NCBI GenBank assembly: GCA_002371895.1
Contig: DFHM01000013.1
Span: forward strand, 1-34,057
DNA: 34,057 nucleotides
Direction: 5' to 3'
Source of the DNA: Candidatus Saccharibacteria bacterium UBA3723
GTDB taxonomy: Bacteria > Patescibacteriota > Saccharimonadia > Saccharimonadales > Saccharimonadaceae
Made by a program: the position numbers and the translations under genes. Of the stretch, positions 1 through 7,023 are shown piece by piece; within the stretch, counting starts at the first letter, position 1, and each line of letters starts with the position of its first letter. The notes under the pieces were generated by a model, which was not told the origin of the DNA, ran no database searches, and worked only from the letters and a program-made list of their open reading frames with translations.

Positions 1-278
1 TGGGCAGGGGACAGTCCGATTCTGTGTTTGTATTTGACGAGCCTACCATCGGCCTGCACCCTCTCGATGTCAGAACCCTCGTGGCGGTGTTCCAGCACCT
101 GATCGACCAGGGCGCGACCGTCATCGTGATCGAACACGATCTGGACGTGATCCGCAGCGCGGACTATATCGTAGACATGGGACCGGGCGGCGGCCAGAAT
201 GGAGGACGAATCGTGGCCGCCGGTACACCAGATGAAATCATGAGCAATGCGCGGAGCGTTACAGGGCGCTATCTCTGA
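1..278 (+). CDS. uvrA: UvrA excinuclease subunit A, C-terminal end (partial)
   Basis: Open at the left window edge; the reading frame is in phase from base 3 and ends with TGA. UvrA is the damage-recognition ATPase of nucleotide excision repair. The visible part is the end of its second ABC module: a Walker B stretch with FDEPTIGLHP, then the His switch in VIVIEHDLDVI, then the typical end of the family (ADYIVDMGPGGG, GGRIVAAGTPDEI, GRYL). The fragment is clearly GC-richer, with more G/C-ending codons, than the genes after base 660. It could belong to the shorter UvrA-like group, since the signature motif and zinc modules lie outside the window. The family call is firm; native versus foreign origin is open. 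Confidence 0.9.
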   Translation, partial: GRGQSDSVFVFDEPTIGLHPLDVRTLVAVFQHLIDQGATVIVIEHDLDVIRSADYIVDMGPGGGQNGGRIVAAGTPDEIMSNARSVTGRYL

Positions 279-280
279 CC

Positions 281-645
281 CTAAGGCTCGGGAATCGCAA
301 GGAACTCCTCCTCGATCCGTCGTAGTTCGTATAGCTGCTGATAGTGGATTTCATCAGCTCCAGCTGCTCCGCCCTTGTATTAAACTTTACGGTAAAGTAT
401 TTTTCTGAAAGGGACTGCATCACCTTTCTGGGGCAGCCGACAACGGACATGAAGTCAAGCGGCCTCAGATCGGCATTCTCAATCCCATCAAAATAATCGA
501 TCCAGATGCGGTCTAACAAGCAATTTTCTTTTTCTGTGCTGTACTTTGTGATCGGATTTCCAACGAGTACCAGGTCATAGCAGTTATTTATTGCTTTAAA
601 ACGTAAAGTTAGATTATGTCTGGAAGATGCACCGTTTGGGTGCAT
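281..645 (-). pseudogene. Decayed, frameshifted gene fragment of unknown function
   Basis: The minus strand reads as convincing protein in one frame from about 610 down to about 358 (for example YDLVLVGNPITKY, RIWIDYFDGI and VVGCPRKVMQSLSEKYF). At about 351-358 the sensible reading moves to another frame and ends in LRRIEEEFLAIPEP followed by TAG at 281-283, two bases after the convergent uvrA stop. The unshifted frame runs on to 259 with a less natural tail that overlaps uvrA. The only ATG near the 5' side lies inside a hairpin at 627-645 and has no Shine-Dalgarno. This suggests a 5'-truncated gene with one single-base indel, or a sequencing error in an otherwise intact 3' part. Composition matches the uvrA fragment rather than the genes to the right. 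The family is not recognised. Confidence 0.5.
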
Positions 646-650
646 TTTTT
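626..650 (+). terminator. Intrinsic terminator, plus strand
   Basis: A 7-bp stem (ATGCACC / GGTGCAT) with a 5-base loop is followed directly by six T on the plus strand. There is no T-run on the minus side, so it stops rightward transcription. It is the only obvious terminator downstream of uvrA, and the transcript would run antisense through the gene fragment to reach it. Confidence 0.7.
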
Positions 651-665
651 GTCTCAAAGAATTAA

Positions 666-1418
666 CTATTCGCGATAATCGCTGTATTTTTCGATAATAT
701 CTAGCGCTTCTTCTTTTGATATTTTCTGGTAATTTCCGTAATAATTTAACCTTGAATATGTTTCGTCTGACTCTTCCCAATCCGAAGTTTGTTTATTGAA
801 AACATATATTCTGCCACCACTTGTTTTGTAGATGTTGTCGCAAACTTTTATTGAATAATACCAGTCAGATGTTCCAGCTTTTTTATATAGACTTCCGTCT
901 TCGTATGGAATTATCCAAAGACCTTTTATGTGCTCATCTATATTTACGGCTTTTCCGATGCTGCGGTAATTCATTTCGATGAAATAAACATCGTCAGGTA
1001 TATTTGGCCCAGAATCTGGATTGGCGCTTTCTATTCTCCAGATACTAAATAAGATAAAAGAGTCTTTCATTAGGTGTATGGTGATGCGTTCCGTGTCGTT
1101 TTCTGCGGTTGCCGTTGCGCTGGTAGCGACATGGTCTTTGTCGGCTTCGACTACCGTTGAAAAGAAATCTGTATATGTCAGACGGACGCTTTTTACTTCG
1201 TATGATGGATATTCTTTCTTAACTACCTGAGCGACATTTTGCTCATCTTTTTCTAATGAGTATGGTTTTTGGAGCATATAGGGATCAAAAACTAGCCCCA
1301 AGACAAAAAGCCCGATTAGCGGTTGCACTATTAATGCGCAAATAATAATTGCAATGATTAGTGGTGCTTTGCTCGACTTTTTTTCTGGTTGCTTGGGTGG
1401 TGTTTCGATTTTTGACAT
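666..1418 (-). CDS. Membrane-anchored protein of unknown function
   Basis: Protein of 250 residues. The start at 1418 is chosen because AGGA lies 8 nt upstream; an in-frame ATG at 1451 overlaps a -10-like TAAAAT and would lie in the promoter. The N-terminus is charged and proline/lysine-rich (residues 1-18), followed by one hydrophobic segment (about 19-42) and a mostly polar remainder of about 200 residues with many Tyr and Trp, probably outside the membrane. The topology suggests a single-pass anchored extracytoplasmic protein, but no family is recognised. It is convergent with uvrA and divergent from the MBL-fold gene at 1555. Confidence 0.75.
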   Translation of the reverse strand: MSKIETPPKQPEKKSSKAPLIIAIIICALIVQPLIGLFVLGLVFDPYMLQKPYSLEKDEQNVAQVVKKEYPSYEVKSVRLTYTDFFSTVVEADKDHVATSATATAENDTERITIHLMKDSFILFSIWRIESANPDSGPNIPDDVYFIEMNYRSIGKAVNIDEHIKGLWIIPYEDGSLYKKAGTSDWYYSIKVCDNIYKTSGGRIYVFNKQTSDWEESDETYSRLNYYGNYQKISKEEALDIIEKYSDYRE

Positions 1419-1554
1419 ACTTTTATCCTGCTTATGACTATATTTTAGCATGGTAGTAGCTGTTTAATTTTCCGGAATAAAAATATAGCATAAGCAAAAA
1501 TATGATAATATTTGACTTGTAAGAACCGGCTACTGTGAAGGAGATACGATTTAG

Positions 1555-2184
1555 ATGAAGGTTACAAAATTAGAGCATTCTGGTTTGCTCGTAGAAAATA
1601 ACGGTGCGTTTTTGGTCTGCGATCCGGTTGAAATTGAGCAGCAATTGCCGGCTTTTGGTAACGTAAAAGCTATTGTAATTACGCACGTGCATGGTGATCA
1701 TTTTAATCCAGCAATCGTCAGTAAAATTATGTCAGAAAACCCGGATGTAAAAGTTTTTACGACCGAAGAAAACGCCGCGAATATTCCTGGTAGTGCGGCC
1801 GTGACGGACGGAGATTTAGTAAATGTTGAAGGGTTTGATTTGAGGTTCTTTGGCAAAGATCATGCCTCTATTATTCCTGGCCAGGTGCCATGCCAAAATA
1901 TTGGCGTTGTAATTAATGGCGCGATTGCGAACCCTGGTGATTCTTTTGACATGCCGCCGGAAAAAGTCGAGCTTCTCTGCGTGCCGATTTCTGGCCCTTG
2001 GTGTAAGACAATTGAGTCGATTGAATATTTTAAGAACGTTGCGCCAAAAGCTGCGATTGCTTTTCATGATGCAATTTTGTCGGAGTTCGGCAAAGGTATC
2101 AGCAACAACTGGCTAAAGCGCACGGCGGAAGAGCTTGGTGCGGATTATCGCGCGCTTACGCTAGGCGAATCGATAGAGATTTAA
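1555..2184 (+). CDS. MBL-fold metal-dependent hydrolase
   Basis: Protein of 209 residues, cytoplasmic (no signal peptide or membrane segment). The metal-binding motif HVHGDH is at residues 44-49, with later candidate ligands in GKDHAS, NPGDSF and AFHDAI. This fits the UlaG/UPF0173-like branch of the metallo-beta-lactamase superfamily; substrates there vary (phosphodiesters, lactones), so none is assigned. AAGGAG lies about 10 nt before the ATG. The gene is monocistronic, ending at a hairpin shared with the convergent gene at 2230. Confidence 0.85.
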   Translation: MKVTKLEHSGLLVENNGAFLVCDPVEIEQQLPAFGNVKAIVITHVHGDHFNPAIVSKIMSENPDVKVFTTEENAANIPGSAAVTDGDLVNVEGFDLRFFGKDHASIIPGQVPCQNIGVVINGAIANPGDSFDMPPEKVELLCVPISGPWCKTIESIEYFKNVAPKAAIAFHDAILSEFGKGISNNWLKRTAEELGADYRALTLGESIEI

Positions 2185-2194
2185 GCAAGGAAAA

Positions 2195-2223
2195 GAGCGG
2201 CCATCGCTGACCGCTCGTTTTTT
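2195..2223. terminator. Bidirectional intrinsic terminator
   Basis: Stem GAGCGG / CCGCTC with a 10-base loop. TTTTTT follows on the plus strand and a shorter TTTT on the minus strand. It sits between two convergent genes and can serve both. Confidence 0.8.
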
Positions 2224-2229
2224 ATCTAC

Positions 2230-2901
2230 TCACTTCATGGCAGCTTCCAGATGCTTTTTGCGGATCTCGTCCGTGATGCGGGCGATTTCGTCCGGTCCTT
2301 TCGCGAATCCGGGAACAGCCCAGGATCCCCACAACTCACAGACGGTGCTGTGGTTGGGCTTGGCGTCAAGGAAAGTAATTGCATGGAAAGTCGGCTGCCA
2401 GCCGCAGAAGATAAAGTAGAGTCTGGAACGTTCCCACTGACCTGCGGACATTACAACGTGGAGTTCGGAGAACTGCTCGCCTCCTTCGGTAAACATTTCT
2501 GCCGCCAAACGATCTTCGTCGTTGCCGCTGAAGACCACAGGCAGCATGCGAATCCTTTTCTGATCCACGCCGTGTTTGATGAGCCACTTATGGCCGGCGT
2601 TGGCCAGCGAAATAGTCTTGTGCCCCTCATGGACGCCACCGAACGTCATATAGTAGACGGTGAGGCCTTTGGCCTGAAGCTGATAGCCGACGTCCAGAGC
2701 CTTTTCGAGGCGCTGTTCGTATTCGGGGCCGGGCGTGCCGTCAGCGTTCAGCGGATGCTGCGCTTTGATGGCGACGATAGCGTTCTTGCCGCCACGTTCG
2801 AGGCGGTCAAGGGTGTTGATGCGGGCCTGCTCTTCGAGAACGGCCCACGCGTAGACCTCATCGGTCATCCAGTCTTGACGAACTACTTTTGCTTCTTTCA
2901 T
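2230..2901 (-). CDS. Orphan gene, DUF218 (YdcF/SanA/ElyC)-like protein
   Basis: Protein of 223 residues without membrane segment. The order of elements resembles the DUF218 fold: an early hydrophobic strand (NAIVAIKAQH), a helix with EYEQRLEKALDVG, a strand plus glycine turn (VYYMTFGGVHEGH), a GVDQKRIRMLPVV segment, then LHVVMSAGQWERSR, which looks like the family's late V(T/M)S..(H/Q)..R motif. DUF218 proteins are linked to envelope and vitamin B12-related roles, but the biochemistry is poorly known, so no reaction is assigned. AGGAGGGG precedes the ATG. The gene has its own strong promoter and terminator, and codons such as ATC, GTC and CTC are far commoner than in its neighbours. One of five such units in the window. 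Confidence 0.8.
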   Translation of the reverse strand: MKEAKVVRQDWMTDEVYAWAVLEEQARINTLDRLERGGKNAIVAIKAQHPLNADGTPGPEYEQRLEKALDVGYQLQAKGLTVYYMTFGGVHEGHKTISLANAGHKWLIKHGVDQKRIRMLPVVFSGNDEDRLAAEMFTEGGEQFSELHVVMSAGQWERSRLYFIFCGWQPTFHAITFLDAKPNHSTVCELWGSWAVPGFAKGPDEIARITDEIRKKHLEAAMK

Positions 2902-2973
2902 TATATCTATCCCCTCCTAGATCATATCGAGTAGATTCTTAAACTACATACCCAGAATTCCGAGTATAACTAT

Positions 2974-3002
2974 ATTATATCACACTTCGCCTAAAAAGTC
3001 AA
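2974..3002 (-). promoter_or_regulatory. Strong promoter of the orphan gene at 2230
   Basis: On the minus strand, TTGACT (3002-2997), a 17-base spacer starting TTTTA and ending in TGTGA, then TATAAT (2979-2974). The leader of about 65 nt ends in AGGAGG. Same architecture as the promoters at 14571, 21955, 33194 and 33760. Confidence 0.85.
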
Positions 3003-3041
3003 GATGCTATATAATATGCAATAGATTAACGTAAGGAAAAT

Positions 3042-3950
3042 ATGCAAAAAACTACTCTAGTAATAATGGCAGCGGGGATTGGTTCACGTTTCGGTGAAGG
3101 TATCAAGCAATTAACCTCGGTTGGCCCGAGTGGTGAGATAATTGTAGATTATTCCGTTCACGATGCGATTGAGGCCGGCTTCAACAAGATCATCTTCGTA
3201 ATTCGCAAAGATATCCATAAAGATTTTGAAGAGATTATTGGCCATCGTATCGCAAAGAAATGTCACGTAGAATATGCCTTCCAGGAACTCGAAGATTTAC
3301 CGGAAGGTTTTTCTGTACCGGAGGATCGCATTAAGCCTTGGGGCACCGGCCAGGCCGTGCTTGCCTGTAAGGATTTGATTCATGAACCATTTGCGGTCAT
3401 TAATGCAGATGATTATTACGGCAAGGAGGCCTTCGTGAAGGTGCATGATTTCTTGGTTGAACATGCTAATGACGAGGCGCATTATTGCATGCCGGGCTTC
3501 ATCCTAAAGAATACGCTTAGCGATCAAGGTGGTGTTTCGCGCGGTATCTGCCAGGTCGATGACGAAGGCTATCTAACGGAAATTATCGAGACGCATAATA
3601 TTGTAAAGAAAGACAAGGATTTTGCCGTAACCGAGGATACTGGCAAGGAGATTCCGATGTCTTCCCTTGCTTCGATGAATATGTGGGGAGTCACGCCGGA
3701 CTATCTCGATATTCTAGAGACCGGCTTTGTTGATTTCTTGAAGAATATCCCGGAGGGCGACATCAAGGCGGAGTATCTTCTTCCGATTATTATGGAGGGT
3801 TTGCTGAAGGATGGTCGTGCAAAGATTTCTGTACTCGAGACGCACGATAAATGGTTTGGCATTACTTATGCTGCCGACAAAGAAAAAGTCATTGCCGAGT
3901 TTAAGAAGTTGGTAGATAAGGGCGTTTATCCAACTCCACTAAATAGCTAG
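3042..3950 (+). CDS. Sugar-phosphate nucleotidyltransferase family protein
   Basis: Protein of 302 residues of the NTP_transferase type, which condenses a nucleoside triphosphate with a sugar or alcohol phosphate to make an activated precursor. The N-terminal nucleotide-binding loop is at residues 10-24 (AAGIGSRFGEGIKQL), GTGQAV is at 101-106 and the metal-binding NADD at 121-124. The substrate cannot be read from sequence; cell-wall or capsule precursor synthesis is an inference. A TATAAT-like box is at about 3008-3015 and a short AAGG lies before the ATG. Its TAG stop overlaps by four bases the TAG stop of the convergent gene at 3947 (shared CTAG). Confidence 0.85.
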   Translation: MQKTTLVIMAAGIGSRFGEGIKQLTSVGPSGEIIVDYSVHDAIEAGFNKIIFVIRKDIHKDFEEIIGHRIAKKCHVEYAFQELEDLPEGFSVPEDRIKPWGTGQAVLACKDLIHEPFAVINADDYYGKEAFVKVHDFLVEHANDEAHYCMPGFILKNTLSDQGGVSRGICQVDDEGYLTEIIETHNIVKKDKDFAVTEDTGKEIPMSSLASMNMWGVTPDYLDILETGFVDFLKNIPEGDIKAEYLLPIIMEGLLKDGRAKISVLETHDKWFGITYAADKEKVIAEFKKLVDKGVYPTPLNS

Positions 3951-4492
3951 ATTTCGTGCTCGTAGCATTCGCAATTTTTCATATGCCAGCTCCAGTAGTC
4001 TAAGTTGTCGTCGTAGCCTTCGATGGCAAAATGAAGGCACTTTAGCATGGAGCCGTGGCCAACAACTAGAATGACGTCGTTATCGGAATGCTTCTGTTTG
4101 AGCATGTCTAGGAAGCGCTCTGCGCGCGCAAATACGTCTTTGATGGGTTCGACATTGTCTACGTTCGTATTGAGTCGTAGATCGCCAATATCGAGCCCAT
4201 TTTTGCGTAAGAAACGACCGTGTTTACCTTCGTTGTCGCCAAAGCTGCGTTCGAGTAGCAGTTCGTCATAAATAATATCTAGATTGCGCCCCTCGGTAAT
4301 AATCTCGGCGGTTTTGCGTGCGCGTGCGAGTGGTGACGCGTAGCAATGGGTGAATTTGATATCTTTGATTTTTTCTTGAAGTTCGCGAGCCTGTTTGATG
4401 CCAGTAAGATTTAGCGGGATATTAGTCCTTCCCTGCGCGATGCCTTGGATATTCCAACTAGTTTGGCCGTGACGAACTAAGTATACTTTCAT
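3947..4492 (-). CDS. Histidine phosphatase (phosphoglycerate-mutase-like) family protein
   Basis: Protein of 181 residues. The catalytic phospho-histidine motif RHGQT is at residues 7-11, followed by SPLARARKTA at about 53-62, Glu81 in LLLERSFG and the second histidine in VGHGSM (His146). These are the core residues of the branch-1 histidine phosphatases. Length fits a general phosphatase rather than a glycolytic phosphoglycerate mutase (about 230-250 residues). Its ATG overlaps the stop of the upstream pyrophosphatase gene (ATGA), so it is the last gene of a translationally coupled operon. Confidence 0.87.
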   Translation of the reverse strand: MKVYLVRHGQTSWNIQGIAQGRTNIPLNLTGIKQARELQEKIKDIKFTHCYASPLARARKTAEIITEGRNLDIIYDELLLERSFGDNEGKHGRFLRKNGLDIGDLRLNTNVDNVEPIKDVFARAERFLDMLKQKHSDNDVILVVGHGSMLKCLHFAIEGYDDNLDYWSWHMKNCECYEHEI

Positions 4493-4821
4493 CGAATAAT
4501 CTCGTGTTTAAAGTATTGTTCTTGGAATTCTGTAAGTGCATTGATGGCGTCGTCGGAATAATCTTTGCCTTCCGGTGCAAGCACGAGCTTGTCATCATCG
4601 TCGTCGGTACGATGAATAATTGCGATGCATTTTCCGGTAAATTCTTCGACCGGTTCGAAGACGCCTAGAATATAGCAATCTAGCTCCTCGCCGTCGCCAC
4701 TAACGGTGCCAGGAATATAGCCGTAGTTGAGCGGATAAATAAAACCATGTTTTGGATGCTTGCTACCGAACGGGCGGTCGATTTTTGCAGTGATAGTCTG
4801 ACCTAGATATTGTTCGTTCAT
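4489..4821 (-). CDS. ppa: Inorganic pyrophosphatase, short family I type
   Basis: Protein of 110 residues, well below the usual 160-180 of family I, but with the family core: KHGFIYPLNYGYIPGT (residues 24-39) and the metal-binding DGEELD (43-48). The classical signature has Asp at the third position of that motif; here it is Glu. As I recall, other short pyrophosphatase-like proteins share this change. The gene overlaps both neighbours by ATGA. It may hydrolyse pyrophosphate released by nucleotidyl transfer, but the short form could also act on another phosphoanhydride. Confidence 0.82.
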   Translation of the reverse strand: MNEQYLGQTITAKIDRPFGSKHPKHGFIYPLNYGYIPGTVSGDGEELDCYILGVFEPVEEFTGKCIAIIHRTDDDDDKLVLAPEGKDYSDDAINALTEFQEQYFKHEIIR

Positions 4822-5537
4822 TGTTTATTCCTTTCTACCGGGACGGCGTTTTCGTAAATGCCGTTTAGCAAATCGTCTGGATAATGCGTGTCGCAATAAC
4901 GTTCGATGAAATTGCGTGGCTCAATGCCGTGACGTCGGAGATTTTGTCGGTATACGGCAATGCCTGAAATAAGAATATCAAAGATTAGGAAAATAGCGAG
5001 AATTTTGAAGACAATATCGCCGATTTTGCGCGGGATTAATTTGTATAGTTTGAAGATTAATGGGAAAACGAGATAAATAAAAGCAACTACGATTGCGCCC
5101 CAGACGAGCATATATGGGATGGTGGTTTTGCCGCCGATATTTAGATATTTGTCCGAGTAATCCCAGGAGCGTGTGCCAAAAAGAAGTTCTTGCCCGACGG
5201 CCATGACGTATTCCAGGACGCCACCAATAAAGAAGCCGTAGACGAAATACTCGTACCATTTTTTATTACGCCATCGGCAAATCATAATAAAAACCAATAA
5301 TGCGCCGGTGCCATAAATTGGGCTGAGTGGGCCATAAATAAGCCCAGAGCGCGGGAGCCAAAGCTTGATGCCTTGATGAATGTAGAGCGTCACATACATG
5401 AAGATCTGTTCGTAGTAGGTGCCAAAAATAGAACCGATCGTAAAGATTAGAACACCGAGATTGAAATAATCTTTGCGGCGCTCGAGCTCAAAAAGCCGCT
5501 TTGGTGCAGCTTTCTGAGTTTTTGTTTTCTCGGACAT
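4818..5537 (-). CDS. CmpB-type putative ABC transporter membrane protein (PF06541-like)
   Basis: Protein of 239 residues with about five hydrophobic segments (near 25-50, 70-90, 95-115, 140-165 and 175-200). Conserved pieces match the PF06541 family: SGLIYGPLSPIYGTGALLV and the WDYSDKYLNIGGKTTIPYM loop followed by WGAI. The family is annotated as a type IV ABC transporter permease, but no ATPase is adjacent, so the role is uncertain. It begins 7 nt after the dehydrogenase gene and ends overlapping the pyrophosphatase start. Confidence 0.78.
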   Translation of the reverse strand: MSEKTKTQKAAPKRLFELERRKDYFNLGVLIFTIGSIFGTYYEQIFMYVTLYIHQGIKLWLPRSGLIYGPLSPIYGTGALLVFIMICRWRNKKWYEYFVYGFFIGGVLEYVMAVGQELLFGTRSWDYSDKYLNIGGKTTIPYMLVWGAIVVAFIYLVFPLIFKLYKLIPRKIGDIVFKILAIFLIFDILISGIAVYRQNLRRHGIEPRNFIERYCDTHYPDDLLNGIYENAVPVERNKQ

Positions 5538-5544
5538 TCAGCTC

Positions 5545-6306
5545 CTAAATGCAGGTGTAGCCGCCGTCGATTGGCAAGATTACGCCAGTGACGTAGCTGG
5601 CTTCCTTGGAAGCGAGGAAAATGGCGCCAGCATTGAGCTCGCCTTCTTTGCCATAGCGCTGCATTGGGACGTGAGTCTTTGCGAATTCTTGGAAACGATC
5701 AGTATCTAGAACTTCGGTTGTAAGTTCGGTATAGAAGTAGCCTGGGCAGATTGCGTTGCAGGTAATGCCTTCGGTGGCTAGTTCTGCGGCAACGGCACGG
5801 GTGAAGTTTACAACGCCGCCCTTGCTGGAGTGGTAGGCGACAGTATGAATCTCGGTGTTACCAACGAGGCCATACATAGAAGCAATATTAATGATGCGTC
5901 CGTAATGGTTTTTCTTCATGATGTTTGCGAAAGCACGAGTCATTTTGAAGACGGAGGTAAGGTCGGTGCTGATGGTAAAATCCCATTCGTCGTCGGTCAT
6001 ATCGAGGACGCCTTTGTCTTTGCTAGAGCCAGCACAGTTGAGTAAAATATCTACCTTGCCGTATTCTGCTTCGACTTTTTCGGCGGCAGCATTGATGCTT
6101 TCGGTATCGGTTACGTCGCACTGAATTGGTAAAACCTTGATGCCGTATTTTTCTTCGAGCTCTGCCTTGAGTGCTTCGAGACGCTCGAAGCGGCGTGCCA
6201 AAATGGCGAGGTTTGCGCCCTGCTCTGCAAAAGCGTGAGACATTTGGCGACCGAGGCCAGAAGATGCGCCGGTAATGACAGCGACTTGATCTTTGAGATT
6301 AAACAT
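5545..6306 (-). CDS. Short-chain dehydrogenase/reductase (FabG-like SDR)
   Basis: Protein of 253 residues, a classical SDR. The nucleotide-binding TGASSGLG is at 12-19, NCAG at 90-93, and the catalytic Ser143, Tyr158 and Lys162 (YHSSK) are present. The basic residues ARR at 37-39 after the second strand favour NADP(H). The end (SYVTGVILPIDGGYTCI) is typical of FabG and gluconate-5-dehydrogenase relatives; no other fatty-acid genes are nearby, so the substrate is open. AGGAGG lies before the start. The -10 box (TATAAT) overlaps the stop codon of the upstream TM2 gene. First gene of a four-gene operon ending at 3947. Confidence 0.85.
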   Translation of the reverse strand: MFNLKDQVAVITGASSGLGRQMSHAFAEQGANLAILARRFERLEALKAELEEKYGIKVLPIQCDVTDTESINAAAEKVEAEYGKVDILLNCAGSSKDKGVLDMTDDEWDFTISTDLTSVFKMTRAFANIMKKNHYGRIINIASMYGLVGNTEIHTVAYHSSKGGVVNFTRAVAAELATEGITCNAICPGYFYTELTTEVLDTDRFQEFAKTHVPMQRYGKEGELNAGAIFLASKEASYVTGVILPIDGGYTCI

Positions 6307-6331
6307 TTTTTCCTCCTAATTGTTAGAGTAA

Positions 6332-6961
6332 TTATACCTTTTTCGAGGCAAGAATAAAATTAACGGCTTCGATAATTGCGATAATTTCATTAACGGCGGC
6401 AATCGCTAGGCCAACGGCGTGAAATGTGAACATGTATGCATCAAATGTGGCATCGTTGATACTGAAATTAATCCTTGTGACAATGATGAGAATTAGGGAT
6501 AATGTGGCGAGGCTAATATGGAATAAGGCGTATTTGCTACGATCAGCAAGAAAATCGTGGATGCCGGACCAGCCAAGTAAAATTGCGCTTAGTACAAAGC
6601 GGCGGTTGCTGACGATTTGTTCTTCTTCGTAGTGGCGCCTTGTGAAGAAGCCGATGATCTCCAGTAGAGTCCATAGAACACTGAAAATCAGGACGATTAA
6701 CATAACGGTTCGAAGGACGGTAAGTAATGCATTGTTTCCCTCGGACAAAACTGGGACGTAGACGTTATCGATAAGTTCTTTGTGGGCGAGGCTGATCTTG
6801 AGCTCTGGTTGGATATATAAGAAATAGATGGCCGGAATAAAGAAAGATAGAAGACGAAAAATGCCGCGCTTGTATTTGCCGAAATAAAAGTCATTAAGGC
6901 CGAAGAGACCGAAGAAAATGGTATAGATGCCGACGGCTAATGGATTGGTTTTCGTTTTCAT
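6332..6961 (-). CDS. TM2-domain membrane protein with two TM2-like repeats
   Basis: Protein of 209 residues with about six hydrophobic segments. The N-terminal stretch (NPLAVGIYTIFFGLFGLNDF, then YFGKYKRGIFRLL) matches the TM2 pattern of two helices joined by a G..G...FY.G turn. A second, weaker copy begins near residue 120 (RRFVLSAILLGWSGIHDF, then a lost FYxG turn). The function of TM2 proteins is not settled. Transcribed from a TATAAT box 19 nt before the ATG, divergent from the CapA-like gene. Confidence 0.75.
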   Translation of the reverse strand: MKTKTNPLAVGIYTIFFGLFGLNDFYFGKYKRGIFRLLSFFIPAIYFLYIQPELKISLAHKELIDNVYVPVLSEGNNALLTVLRTVMLIVLIFSVLWTLLEIIGFFTRRHYEEEQIVSNRRFVLSAILLGWSGIHDFLADRSKYALFHISLATLSLILIIVTRINFSINDATFDAYMFTFHAVGLAIAAVNEIIAIIEAVNFILASKKV

Positions 6962-6985
6962 AATGCTTAAGTTTGCTTTAATTAT

Positions 6986-7014
6986 ACCATTTTGGCCAGA
7001 CAGTGTCGTATAAT
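6986..7014. promoter_or_regulatory. Overlapping divergent promoters
   Basis: Two -10 boxes face away from each other about 17 bases apart: minus-strand TATAAT near 6987 for the TM2 gene and plus-strand TATAAT at 7009-7014 for the CapA-like gene. Each box falls in the other promoter's -35 region, and no good -35 is seen for either. The plus-strand box is 9 nt from the ATG. Confidence 0.55.
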
Positions 7015-7023
7015 TAAGGTAAT

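Noticed and set aside
259..780. Single 173-codon gene overlapping uvrA and the gene at 666
   Set aside because: Its first 40 codons overlap the well-supported gene at 666-1418 in another frame, and its tail loses coding character after about base 358.
2251..2934. Open 227-codon plus-strand reading frame opposite the gene at 2230
   Set aside because: The minus strand has a strong promoter, AGGAGGGG and a sensible protein pattern; the plus frame has none of these and crosses the minus-strand start region. It is an antisense shadow caused by codon bias.
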